Shown piece after piece: positions 44,171 through 51,614 of a DNA stretch of 51,751 bases; the stretch's first letter is position 1, and each line of letters starts with the position of its first letter. Both the position numbers and the translations under genes were made by a program. The notes beneath the pieces are model-generated. The model worked only from the letters and a program-made list of their open reading frames with translations, had not been told where the DNA came from and ran no database searches. Origin of the DNA: Bacteroidales bacterium (lineage in GTDB: Bacteria; Bacteroidota; Bacteroidia; Bacteroidales; UBA932); contig JAFUWX010000046.1 in assembly GCA_017471025.1 (NCBI GenBank), forward strand, positions 1 to 51,751, read 5' to 3'.

Positions 44171-44206
44171 AACGGTGTCCGGAATGCTTCCGGGCGCCGT
44201 TTTTTC
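44171..44206 (+). terminator. Terminator after pnp
   Basis: ACGGTGTCCGGAA and TTCCGGGCGCCGT form a 13-pair stem (two G-T wobbles) with loop TGC, followed by a T run. It starts 13 bases after the pnp stop codon. Confidence 0.93.
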
Positions 44207-44234
44207 GTTTATCCCCGACTAACCGTTACGCCCT

Positions 44235-45905
44235 ATGATGCAGGTATATTGCAAGAACACAAAGACTTACAAAAAGTTTCCGGAAGGGACCACCCTGGAG
44301 CAGATGGTCTCGGAATTCGATTTTGAGAAGCCCTATCCGATTGTGTCGGCCAAGGTCAACAACGTCTCCCAGGGACTTCGTTTCCGGCTGTACCACAACA
44401 AGGATGTCGAGTTCCTGGACGTCACCGCCCCGAGCGGCATGCGCGTCTATACCCGTTCGCTGTATTTCCTGCTCTACAAGGCTGCCATCGAGGTATTTCC
44501 CGGATGCGAGGTCTATATGGAGCATCCGATTTCCCGGGGCTATTTCTGCCACCTGCACAAGCCGGACAAGAGCGAGCTCACGCCCGAAGACGTGGACCGT
44601 GTCCGCGGGCGGATGCGGGAAATCGTGGAGCAGAACACGCCTTTCCACCGCTACGAGGTCCATACGGACAAGGCCATCAAGATTTTCAAGGACAATGGCT
44701 ACGAGGATAAGGTCATGCTCCTGGAGACCAGCGACGAGGTCTATACCGACTATTATACCCTGGGCGATACGGTGGACTACTATTACGGCCGCCTTGTCCC
44801 GACGGCGGGCTATCTGACCGTCTGGGACGTGCAGCCCTTCCACAACGGCATCCTCCTGCGGGTGCCCGACCGGAAGAACCCCACGCAGCTGGCTCCTTTC
44901 AAGGACCAGCCGAAGACCTTCGAAATGTTCGACGAGAGCCTCCGCTGGAACATCATCCAGCGCCTGAGCAATGTGGGCGACGTGAATCATGCGATCCTCA
45001 GCGGCAAGGCCAGCGAGCTGATCCAGGTGGCCGAAGCCCTGCAGGAGAAGAAAATTGTCCAGATCGCCGAGGAGATCGACCGGCGTTCCCGGCAGGAGAA
45101 TCCCCTGAAGGTGGTCCTCATCACCGGCCCGAGCAGCAGCGGAAAAACGACCTTCTGCAAGCGTCTGAGCGTCCAGCTCAAGGCCTGCGGCCTTCTGCCG
45201 ATGAGCATGTCCACGGATGATTATTTCGTGAACCGGGAAGATACCCCGCGGCTGCCGGACGGAAGCTATGACTTCGACAATTTCGACACGGTGGACCATG
45301 CCAAGATGCAGGCCGACATCCTCGCGATGCTGCGCGGCGAAGATGTGCAAGTACCTGAATTCAACTTTGTTACGGGTAAACGGGAATACAACGGCAAGCA
45401 CATCCACCTCGTTCCGGGCTGCGTGCTGCTGGTCGAAGGTATCCATGCCCTGAATCCGGGCCTGACGGACCAGATCGACGATTGCAGCAAGTACAAAATC
45501 TTTATCAATACGCTGACGAGCACCTCCCTGGATAACCACAACTGCATCCCGACCAGTGACAACCGGCTGCTCCGGCGCATTGTCCGCGACTACAACAAGG
45601 GCGCCTTTACGGCCCGTCAGTCCATCCAGCAGTGGCCCAACGTGCGTCAGTCCGAGCATGACTGGATCTATCCCTACCAGGAGACTGCAGACGTGATGTT
45701 CAATTCCGCCTATCTGGTCGAGTTCGCTGTGCTGCGCAACCATGCCGAGCCCATCCTGGCCAGCGTGCCGAAGAATTGTCCGGAATACAGCGAGGCCCAT
45801 CGCCTGCTGAAGTTTATCCATTACTTCACCCCGGTCCCGGACCAGGAAATCCCCCCGACCTCCCTGCTGCGGGAATTCCTCGGCGGATCTTCCTTCAAAT
45901 ATTAA
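44235..45905 (+). CDS. Uridine-kinase-like nucleoside kinase fused to TGS/ThrRS-type N-terminal domains
   Basis: This is a 556-residue cytoplasmic protein. Residues about 1-60 look like a TGS domain (TYKKFPEGTTLEQMVSEF). Residues about 65-240 resemble the second additional domain of threonyl-tRNA synthetase (HPISRGYFCHLH, MREIVEQNTPFHRYEV). The C-terminal half is a P-loop kinase of the uridine kinase/phosphoribulokinase type, with Walker A GPSSSGKTTF at 298-307, STDDYFVNREDTPRLPDGSY, FVTGKREYNG and LLVEGIHALNPGLT. It would phosphorylate a nucleoside using ATP or GTP; the synthetase-like half has no aminoacylation core. The fusion is common in Bacteroidetes and in some Firmicutes. The natural substrate and the role of the TGS part are not established. 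It is probably monocistronic after the pnp terminator. Confidence 0.87.
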   Translation: MMQVYCKNTKTYKKFPEGTTLEQMVSEFDFEKPYPIVSAKVNNVSQGLRFRLYHNKDVEFLDVTAPSGMRVYTRSLYFLLYKAAIEVFPGCEVYMEHPISRGYFCHLHKPDKSELTPEDVDRVRGRMREIVEQNTPFHRYEVHTDKAIKIFKDNGYEDKVMLLETSDEVYTDYYTLGDTVDYYYGRLVPTAGYLTVWDVQPFHNGILLRVPDRKNPTQLAPFKDQPKTFEMFDESLRWNIIQRLSNVGDVNHAILSGKASELIQVAEALQEKKIVQIAEEIDRRSRQENPLKVVLITGPSSSGKTTFCKRLSVQLKACGLLPMSMSTDDYFVNREDTPRLPDGSYDFDNFDTVDHAKMQADILAMLRGEDVQVPEFNFVTGKREYNGKHIHLVPGCVLLVEGIHALNPGLTDQIDDCSKYKIFINTLTSTSLDNHNCIPTSDNRLLRRIVRDYNKGAFTARQSIQQWPNVRQSEHDWIYPYQETADVMFNSAYLVEFAVLRNHAEPILASVPKNCPEYSEAHRLLKFIHYFTPVPDQEIPPTSLLREFLGGSSFKY

Positions 45906-46002
45906 CCTGACTGACCCCTGATTGTCTGCCCGGGCTTCTCTAAGGAACGATTTTTGTAGGGAAAGCCCTCATTATTATGTACTTATCGTATTTGCAAGAC
46001 GA

Positions 46003-46914
46003 ATGAACAGGCACGACTTAGAAAGACTTCAAATGGATAAGATTCCCTCGTCTTCCGGCGTATTGCGCTTGGAAGGCTTGGCGACCTTGGATGATAATTT
46101 CGGGAAAGGTGCAGTGGAAGATTCTTCCTGGGTCTCGATCGGCCCCGGGGAACCTTTCAAGCCGAATTTCCTGTTTATCCTGTTCTGCAAGAGCGGGAAA
46201 CTGCGCTTCCAGATCAACCTGAAAGAATTTACCCTTTCCGCCAACGATATCCTGCTGTGCTACCCCGGTATGATCATCGACGGCTTGCAGGTGACCCGGG
46301 ATATGCGGGTCGGGCTCATCGCCTTCGACCATGATGAGTTTTTCCGGGACAGCTTCTGCCAGAGCATGACGGTGATCCGCCGCAACATGGTCGTTCCGCA
46401 GCTGCTGCATGTCTCGGAGAAGCAGATGAGCATGGTGACGACCGCCTATGGCATGATGCGGAGCATCCTTCAACAGGATGGCTTCGGTTTCAAGCGCGAC
46501 GCCATTGCGGGTTCCCTGGTGATTATCGGCTCCATGCTGGCCCAATGGATCACCCAGGCCCGTCCGGAGAACCGCAACCCGGCCAAGAGCCGGGACGAGA
46601 GCCTCTTTATCAGTTTCCTCAGCGAGGTGCAGGCCCATTGCTCGGAGGAGCGGAAAATCAGCTATTATGCAGACAAGTTCTGCATTTCTCCGAAGTATTT
46701 CGCCAAGCTGATCTACAATGTCAGCGGCCGGCATGCGACGGAATGGATCCGGGATTATGTCATCCAGGAGGCCAAATCGATGCTGCGGGCGGGGAGTTAT
46801 ACCGTCCAGCAGGTGAGTGACGCCATGAATTTCCCGAATTCCTCCTTCTTCGGTAAGTATTTCAAAGCGGCCGTGGGCGTATCGCCCAGGCGGTATATGA
46901 TAGAATCGTCCTAA
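46003..46914 (+). CDS. AraC-family transcriptional regulator
   Basis: This is a 303-residue DNA-binding protein; the start at 46003 (MNRHDLERLQMDKIP) is chosen over a longer frame because the extra 27 codons lie in A/T-rich upstream sequence. The N-terminal half is a cupin-like sensor (FILFCKSGKLRFQINLKEFT, SANDILLCYPGMII). The C-terminal 100 residues hold two helix-turn-helix units: ISYYADKFCISPKYFAKLIY and YTVQQVSDAMNFPNSSFFGK followed by YFKAAVGVSPRRYM. It precedes two secreted-protein genes by 15 bases, so it may control them. The ligand is unknown. Confidence 0.92.
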   Translation: MNRHDLERLQMDKIPSSSGVLRLEGLATLDDNFGKGAVEDSSWVSIGPGEPFKPNFLFILFCKSGKLRFQINLKEFTLSANDILLCYPGMIIDGLQVTRDMRVGLIAFDHDEFFRDSFCQSMTVIRRNMVVPQLLHVSEKQMSMVTTAYGMMRSILQQDGFGFKRDAIAGSLVIIGSMLAQWITQARPENRNPAKSRDESLFISFLSEVQAHCSEERKISYYADKFCISPKYFAKLIYNVSGRHATEWIRDYVIQEAKSMLRAGSYTVQQVSDAMNFPNSSFFGKYFKAAVGVSPRRYMIESS

Positions 46915-46929
46915 GGGACGCAGGTATCC

Positions 46930-47628
46930 ATGATGAAAAAGCTTCTACTTGCCTTGTTGATTCTGTCTTGTGCCCATGCGGCATCAGGACAGATCCTGCG
47001 CAGCGACTGGTCGCATGAAGTGGATTTCGGCGGCGGGTACAGCTGGAACGAGCACTTCGATATTGAATTTTCCTATTTTTATTTTCCGTGGCGCTATGTC
47101 GGCATCGGCGGCAGCCTCGGGATGCATGCTTCGTCCAAGGACAGGCAGATCCCCTTCGGCCCGGTGACTTCGACGCCGGACTTCGATTCGTGGATCCTGA
47201 CGCCCGAGCATGCCAAGGTGACAGGTTTTACCCTGAATCCCGCCGTGGTCCTGGCGACGCCGCAGGTCCATGTCCATGCCCTGGCGATCGGGCTGCGCGT
47301 CATCCCGGGGATTGTGCTGACGCTGCCTTTCGAGCGGGTGGAGGCGGAGTTCCGGGAGGTCGATTCCGACAAGCTGGTGGAGTATTCCAATTACGCGTAC
47401 CGGAAGTACTGGCTTCGAGGCAGCCAGTGGTTTTCCTGGAGCGGCAAGGTGGCTCTGCATCTGCAGGTGGATGAGCTGGGTTTCGGCCTGGGGTATGGCA
47501 TGAGCGGATATGATTTCTGGTCCACCCGGCGGGCCGGCTCCGTGGAGGGGACTTCTTTTGCGTCGTTCTACCCGGAGCATAAGCCCTGGTACCGGAACCT
47601 CTTCCTGTATGTCGCCTGGAAATTTTAA
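46930..47628 (+). CDS. Secreted protein of unknown function, probably an outer-membrane beta-barrel
   Basis: This is a 232-residue protein with a signal peptide (MMKKLLLALLILSCAHAASGQ). The mature part is rich in aromatic beta strands: VDFGGGYSWNEHFDIEFSYF, RYVGIGGSLGMHAS, VTGFTLNPAVVLATP, ELGFGLGYGMSGYDF and the ending LFLYVAWKF, whose terminal phenylalanine fits an outer-membrane barrel signal. No family could be named. It lies 15 bases after the AraC gene and 2 bases before the next gene, forming a probable small operon. Confidence 0.75.
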   Translation: MMKKLLLALLILSCAHAASGQILRSDWSHEVDFGGGYSWNEHFDIEFSYFYFPWRYVGIGGSLGMHASSKDRQIPFGPVTSTPDFDSWILTPEHAKVTGFTLNPAVVLATPQVHVHALAIGLRVIPGIVLTLPFERVEAEFREVDSDKLVEYSNYAYRKYWLRGSQWFSWSGKVALHLQVDELGFGLGYGMSGYDFWSTRRAGSVEGTSFASFYPEHKPWYRNLFLYVAWKF

Positions 47629-47630
47629 GA

Positions 47631-48188
47631 ATGACTAAATATCAACGAATGATGAAACAGTTACTTATTACCTTGGTCCTGGCCGTTCTGGCCCCCGTGT
47701 TCCTTTGTGCCCAGCCGAAGCGGCCCGTGCCGCCGATCGTGGAGATCGCCGATGTGGAAAGCAGCGAGAATGCCCTGGCCGTTTTCGCGATGAATGCTGA
47801 CGGCCAGAGCGCCTATTACCTCAATGTCGGTCAGCTAGGTGCCGGCGACGATGTGCTGCAGATCCTGTTCGACCCGGTTGACATGCTCTTCATCCCCTTG
47901 GGCGCCACCATGTCCGAGGCCCTGGCCACCCTCCAGGAGCTGGAGGCCCTGTATGCCGGCGAGCCCGGAGCGACCCTGGAAATAGAGGCCTGCTTTGCCC
48001 CCGTGCTGCCGGACCAGAGCCGCGAGATGGCGACAGTGACGATGAAAAAGCGTCTTTTCTGCCGGCAGTTGGCCTTTGTCCTGCAGCGCGACGGCTACAT
48101 CCGTTCGACCTATGTGACCCGTTCCGACTTCCGCAACCTCATGATGAACGTCAAGTGGTATGCGAAGACCCATACGGATCTGTTTTAA
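47631..48188 (+). CDS. Secreted protein of unknown function
   Basis: This is a 185-residue protein (or about 178 if translation starts at the MMK codons near 47649). The signal peptide is MMKQLLITLVLAVLAPVFLCAQ. The mature part begins PKRPVPPIVEIADVESSENA and contains an alternating strand/helix pattern with no recognised motif. A conserved-looking hydrophobic stretch (DVLQILFDPVDMLFIPLG) and a basic C-terminus are seen. It follows the barrel-like gene by 2 bases and ends 2 bases before the convergent DUF4625 gene, with no terminator between the two. Confidence 0.7.
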   Translation: MTKYQRMMKQLLITLVLAVLAPVFLCAQPKRPVPPIVEIADVESSENALAVFAMNADGQSAYYLNVGQLGAGDDVLQILFDPVDMLFIPLGATMSEALATLQELEALYAGEPGATLEIEACFAPVLPDQSREMATVTMKKRLFCRQLAFVLQRDGYIRSTYVTRSDFRNLMMNVKWYAKTHTDLF

Positions 48189-48190
48189 GC

Positions 48191-48670
48191 CTATTCCTCC
48201 TCGTCAATCAGGATCCCGACGGAACGGAGCTGCTGCCAGCCGGCGGCGTCCGTGAGGCGGATCATGAAGTGATATTCCCCGTGGGCGATATTCTCCGGAA
48301 TCGGAATCTGGATATCGGCCTCGTACTGCGTGCTCCCGGCGGGAATCGCGAAATCTTTGTTGAAGACCCAAGGCTTTTCGGTCAACCCCTCGTGCGCATG
48401 CTCGAATTCGCATTCCCCGGCCTCGGTGCCGTGGGTGTGGTGGTCGGCATTGCTGTGGACTTCCAGGTTGAAGGCGCCCAGGGCGACATCGTCCGTGAAA
48501 AGATAGTGGAAGGGGAGTACGCCGCCCGGAGTGAAGACGTCGCAGTTGAGGGGGCTGGCCACGTCGCCGACGGGAAGGATCTCGGGCGGGGTCATGTCTT
48601 TTTCCATGGGTGTGGTGCAGGCCAGCGCGAGGCCTGCCAGAATCAGGGTGTGCAGGATGTGTTTTGTCAT
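48191..48670 (-). CDS. DUF4625-type lipoprotein with His-rich loop
   Basis: This is a 159-residue lipoprotein (LAGLALACTT, cysteine 18). The mature part is an Ig-like beta-sandwich with an early PPEI motif and the ending YHFMIRLTDAAGWQQLRSVGI. The central loop holds many histidines and acids (HSNADHHTHGTEAGECEFEH, about 72-91), suggesting metal binding. It follows the TonB receptor gene by 5 bases on the same strand and is probably its surface or periplasmic partner. The function of DUF4625 is unassigned; metal capture is inferred from the His-rich loop and neighbours. Confidence 0.8.
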   Translation of the reverse strand: MTKHILHTLILAGLALACTTPMEKDMTPPEILPVGDVASPLNCDVFTPGGVLPFHYLFTDDVALGAFNLEVHSNADHHTHGTEAGECEFEHAHEGLTEKPWVFNKDFAIPAGSTQYEADIQIPIPENIAHGEYHFMIRLTDAAGWQQLRSVGILIDEEE

Positions 48671-48675
48671 GTTCG

Positions 48676-50757
48676 TTAAAATTCGAGTCCCAGCATAAGC
48701 GAGGCGTTGATGCCCGGCTCGGGGACATTGATTAATCTATAATAGCTTGTATGGTCATAATACCGCCGGTTCAGCAGGTTTTCCACCTGCAGGCCCGTCT
48801 TTAGCAGCACAGGCCCCACGCGGAAGGATTTTCCGGCGGAGAGGTTGAGGGTGTACCAGCCGTCCGTGGGCTTTTCCGGCGGCACGATTTCCCGCTGCGC
48901 GCCGGCGATGCGGATGTCGATTTTGGCGAAGCCGTCTTCCAGGAAGGCGTATTGGATCCCGGCTCCGGCCCGCCAGGGCGGACAGAAGGGGAGCGTATAT
49001 CCCTTTTTGGCGCCGGACATCTGCCGGGCATAGAGGTATTCTCCCCGGGCTTCGAGCTCCCAATGTGCGGAAATAGTCCAGACGGCCTGGGCTTCGAAGC
49101 CGGCCCGCATCACCTGCGCCTGGGTGTAGGTATAGAGCTGGAGCCCTTCATAATAGCTGGAGCCCGGGCTCAGGTAGATATAGTTCGGAAACCAGTTCCA
49201 GTACGGGTCCAGCCGGAGGGTCAGGCGGTCGCCCAGCCAGTTGATGCCCATATCGACCTGGTAGGAAGACTCGGGATCCAGGGTCGGTTCTCCTTTTTCG
49301 TACCGAAAAATATGGTAGTTGACCCCGTCGGCGCCCAGTTCCTTGGCGATGGGGACGCGGAAGCCCTTGCCGACGTTGGCTTTGAGCACCCAGCGTCCCG
49401 GGCTCCAGACGATGCCGGCGGACCAGGTGACGCTGTCGAAATGCCGCCGGATATCTCCGGAGCGTACTTTGTACCGCGGGATGCCCTCCTCGTCCGGGGT
49501 CGTGAACCAGTCCGAATAGCCGTGGATGGCCGTGAATACGTGGTCATAACGGATTCCGGCATTGACATGCAGTGCCGGCGAGAAGCTGTACCGGTCGATG
49601 GCGAACACCCCGCCCGAGAGCGTCTCGAAGTCCGGAAGGATGAATCCCCAGCCGCCCCGGCGGTTGTGCTGGAATTCGGCATCGAGGCCTGTCTGGAGCT
49701 GGTGTCGCGGGGAGAAATCCACCTTTCCGCCCAGTTTCCCGGTGAGGGTATGCTTGCGGAAAACCCGTTCCAGGTCATCCGGCGGGGTGGGCATATAGCC
49801 GTGCGAAACCGGTTCCGAGCGCTCTTGCCGGTGGTTCCATTGCCAGGCCAGGTCGCCGTCCAGCGTAAAGCCGTGGCCGTGATAGTGGCTGTGGTTGTGA
49901 ACGGTGAGGTGGCTGACGCTTTGCCAGGGGAGGTCGATGTCCCGCCGGGAGGCGTCATAATCGATCTCGGACAGCCGTACTTCCAGGCCATGGGCATTGG
50001 CGAAGAAGCCGCTTCGGGACCAGGTCTCGGATATCTTGAAATCGTTGCGGAAATCCTCCCCGACATACCCCAGGGCGAGGGAGGCGTCGGCTTCGCGTCC
50101 GGCCGTATTGCGCAAGTTTCTGTCTTTCAGGGGAATCCGGTAAGAATAATACTCGATTTCATCCGTCGGGACCCGGTAGTCGGCGTAGTCCGTCCCCGTC
50201 AGGTGCAGCCGCCAGTAGAGCTTGTCCTTCCGGCCCTGCAGCCGCGTCGAGATGCCGGCCGAGGCGTTGTTGCTGCGCCCGAACAGGTGGACGCGGCCTT
50301 CCAAGGGCTTGATGGGCAGGTAGTTGGTATAGATGCCCAGGACGCCCCCGATGGCGTCGGACCCGTACATCAAGGCCGCAGGGCCTTTGACGACTTCGAT
50401 CCGGTCGATGGCGAACTGGTCGATTTCCAGGCCATGGTCGTCGCCCCATTGCTGCCCTTCATGCTTGATGCCGTCCACGACGACGGCGATCCGGTTGAAG
50501 CCCAGCCCGCGGATGGCCGGTTTGGACTGTCCGGAGCCGATGGCGCTTGCCTGCACGCCGGGAATGGTGCTCAGGCTTTGCATGAGGGTGCCGGAAAAAT
50601 GGTTTTCGATATATTGCTGTCCTACCTCCACGCTGCCCAGGGTCAGGTGCATGAGTTCCTGCCGCTGCGACTCGCCATAGATGGTCGCCGGGCCGAGAAC
50701 CTGCGTGCTGTCCGGTACCTGCGGCAGCATGATGGCAGCCAGGATGGTTGCAATCAT
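48676..50757 (-). CDS. TonB-dependent outer-membrane receptor, metal (zinc)-type
   Basis: This is a 693-residue receptor with a short signal peptide (MIATILAAIMLPQVPDS) and no carboxypeptidase-like or STN domain. The plug has GTLMQSLSTIPGVQASAIGS, IRGLGFNRIAVVVDGIKHEG and VKGPAALMYGSDAIGGVL, typical of the OMR family. The barrel contains a His-rich extracellular segment (VHNHSHYHGHGFTLDG, near residues 280-295) like that of ZnuD-type zinc receptors. It ends in MLGLEF. It is flanked by two other His- or Cys-rich proteins on the same strand. Zinc is the likely cargo, but copper, nickel or a metal complex is possible. Confidence 0.88.
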   Translation of the reverse strand: MIATILAAIMLPQVPDSTQVLGPATIYGESQRQELMHLTLGSVEVGQQYIENHFSGTLMQSLSTIPGVQASAIGSGQSKPAIRGLGFNRIAVVVDGIKHEGQQWGDDHGLEIDQFAIDRIEVVKGPAALMYGSDAIGGVLGIYTNYLPIKPLEGRVHLFGRSNNASAGISTRLQGRKDKLYWRLHLTGTDYADYRVPTDEIEYYSYRIPLKDRNLRNTAGREADASLALGYVGEDFRNDFKISETWSRSGFFANAHGLEVRLSEIDYDASRRDIDLPWQSVSHLTVHNHSHYHGHGFTLDGDLAWQWNHRQERSEPVSHGYMPTPPDDLERVFRKHTLTGKLGGKVDFSPRHQLQTGLDAEFQHNRRGGWGFILPDFETLSGGVFAIDRYSFSPALHVNAGIRYDHVFTAIHGYSDWFTTPDEEGIPRYKVRSGDIRRHFDSVTWSAGIVWSPGRWVLKANVGKGFRVPIAKELGADGVNYHIFRYEKGEPTLDPESSYQVDMGINWLGDRLTLRLDPYWNWFPNYIYLSPGSSYYEGLQLYTYTQAQVMRAGFEAQAVWTISAHWELEARGEYLYARQMSGAKKGYTLPFCPPWRAGAGIQYAFLEDGFAKIDIRIAGAQREIVPPEKPTDGWYTLNLSAGKSFRVGPVLLKTGLQVENLLNRRYYDHTSYYRLINVPEPGINASLMLGLEF

Positions 50758-50790
50758 GTTGTCTTGGGTAAAGTGTTCTACGTTAAGTGT

Positions 50791-51141
50791 TTATGCAAAA
50801 CGTAGCACAGGCGGGGCCCGGGAGGTGCGGCGATAGGAAGGCGCCGCTGCGGGAGACTTGCGGATCCAGGCATACCGGACGGTCATAAGAGGGGTCGGCC
50901 GGAGCATCGCGGCGAGAGACGCCAGGATGTAGGGAAGCCCCAGGAAATGGCAGAGGACGCAGTCGGAGATTCCTCCCTCCAGGGCGCTCAGGTGGCCCGG
51001 ATGCGGGAGATGGTGGACGCAGGCGGTACATTCTTCGATGTGCCGGTCCGCTTCCGGATGCCTGTGGAGAACCGACGACAGCAGGGCTGGCAGGAATACG
51101 GCCAGCAGCAGGGCGGATATGACGGTTCTTCGCTTCTCCAT
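50791..51141 (-). CDS. Small membrane protein with His/Cys-rich loop
   Basis: This is a 116-residue protein starting at 51141 (MEKRRTVISALLLAVFLPAL); the frame is open further upstream but only through the promoter. A first hydrophobic helix is followed by a loop with many metal-type ligands: HRHPEADRHIEECTACVHHL and later DCVLCHFLGL, giving two C-x-x-C pairs and several histidines. A second hydrophobic segment (GLPYILASLAAML) follows, then a basic Ser/Arg-rich tail. It resembles the short DUF2946-like proteins found next to metal receptors, but assignment is uncertain. It is the first gene of the minus-strand metal locus, 33 bases before the receptor gene. Confidence 0.68.
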   Translation of the reverse strand: MEKRRTVISALLLAVFLPALLSSVLHRHPEADRHIEECTACVHHLPHPGHLSALEGGISDCVLCHFLGLPYILASLAAMLRPTPLMTVRYAWIRKSPAAAPSYRRTSRAPPVLRFA

Positions 51142-51149
51142 AACGCCTG

Positions 51150-51157
51150 CAAAGATA
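51150..51157 (-). promoter_or_regulatory. Promoter -7 element of the metal locus
   Basis: TATCTTTG on the minus strand is an exact TAnnTTTG match. It lies 9 bases before the start codon at 51141, so the transcript would be almost leaderless. No clear -33 element was found. Confidence 0.4.
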
Positions 51158-51241
51158 GTAAAAATCCCGGAAGTCGCTTCGCTTTCCGGAGAGTTTAGGA
51201 AATGAGGTTTGGGCATATATGCCATTTTTCCGGTTCATCGT

Positions 51242-51263
51242 TACGATATATTTCGTACTTTTG
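51242..51263 (+). promoter_or_regulatory. Promoter-like TACTTTTG with overlapping inverted repeat
   Basis: TACTTTTG (51256-51263) is an exact -7 match followed by CAGCCGCAAAA, similar to the start region of rpsO here. The inverted repeat TACGA-N6-TCGTA (51242-51257) overlaps it. No protein-coding gene follows for 350 bases, so it could drive a structured RNA. Confidence 0.4.
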
Positions 51264-51420
51264 CAGCCGCAAAACGGCCGGGTGTGTCTTCATTCCTGCG
51301 GCTGGGAACCGCAATGCCAACACCCTCTTTAATCAAGGGACCGACCAAAGATTGTCTTTGGCCGGCCCCTTCGCGTTTCCTAACCACGCTTTGCCGTTGC
51401 GTGATTTTCCTCTTTCGCGG
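51264..51420 (+). ncRNA. Candidate structured RNA (unassigned)
   Basis: The stretch has several pairings. CAGCCGCA (51264-51271) pairs with TGCGGCTG (51297-51304), or alternatively TGCGG (51297-51301) pairs with CCGCA (51309-51313). GGGTGT near 51279 pairs with ACACCC near 51321. A long stem at 51335-51371 has two A-C mismatches on the plus strand, and CACGC/GCGTG lie near 51385-51400. On the minus strand the two mismatches become G-U pairs, so a minus-strand RNA is also possible. No known RNA family was recognised. The whole gene-free interval is 51142-51614. Confidence 0.25.
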
Positions 51421-51494
51421 GTTGCTTATAGCCCATTCTTTCTTTGGTTTTACCTCATCCGCAGGTGGCTTTTCGCTTAGGTTGCAAGGTGGCC

Positions 51495-51530
51495 GAGATA
51501 AGAATTGTACACAAAGAGATAAGAATCGTA
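51495..51530 (+). repeat. Two direct repeats with 21-base period before the Rpn-type gene
   Basis: GAGATAAGAATTGTA (51495-51509) and GAGATAAGAATCGTA (51516-51530) match at 14 of 15 positions and start 21 bases apart, two helical turns. They lie about 50 bases upstream of a promoter-like -7 element. They may bind a regulator, or be remnants of a mobile-element end. Confidence 0.5.
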
Positions 51531-51581
51531 AAAATCTGCATCAAAAGTTTTAACTCCTGTATTTTTCGGGGAAAATGCGTA

Positions 51582-51589
51582 TATATTTG
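51582..51589 (+). promoter_or_regulatory. Promoter -7 element of the Rpn-type gene
   Basis: TATATTTG is an exact TAnnTTTG match 25 bases before the start codon at 51615. A weak -33 (T-rich, near 51561-51566) lies upstream. Confidence 0.5.
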
Positions 51590-51614
51590 CAGTCGGACTT
51601 TAAAACAAAACGAT

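Noticed and set aside
48952..50805. Open frame of about 617 codons on the plus strand opposite the TonB receptor
   Set aside because: It is a shadow of the receptor gene. The minus-strand frame has the plug and barrel motifs; this one has none.
51335..51371. Long stem considered as a Rho-independent terminator
   Set aside because: No T-rich tract follows on either strand, so it is listed as part of a structured region instead.
51202..51553. Two short overlapping plus-strand frames in the last intergenic stretch
   Set aside because: No start context, no motif, and they cross several strong hairpins and a promoter-like element. Composition differs from the real genes.
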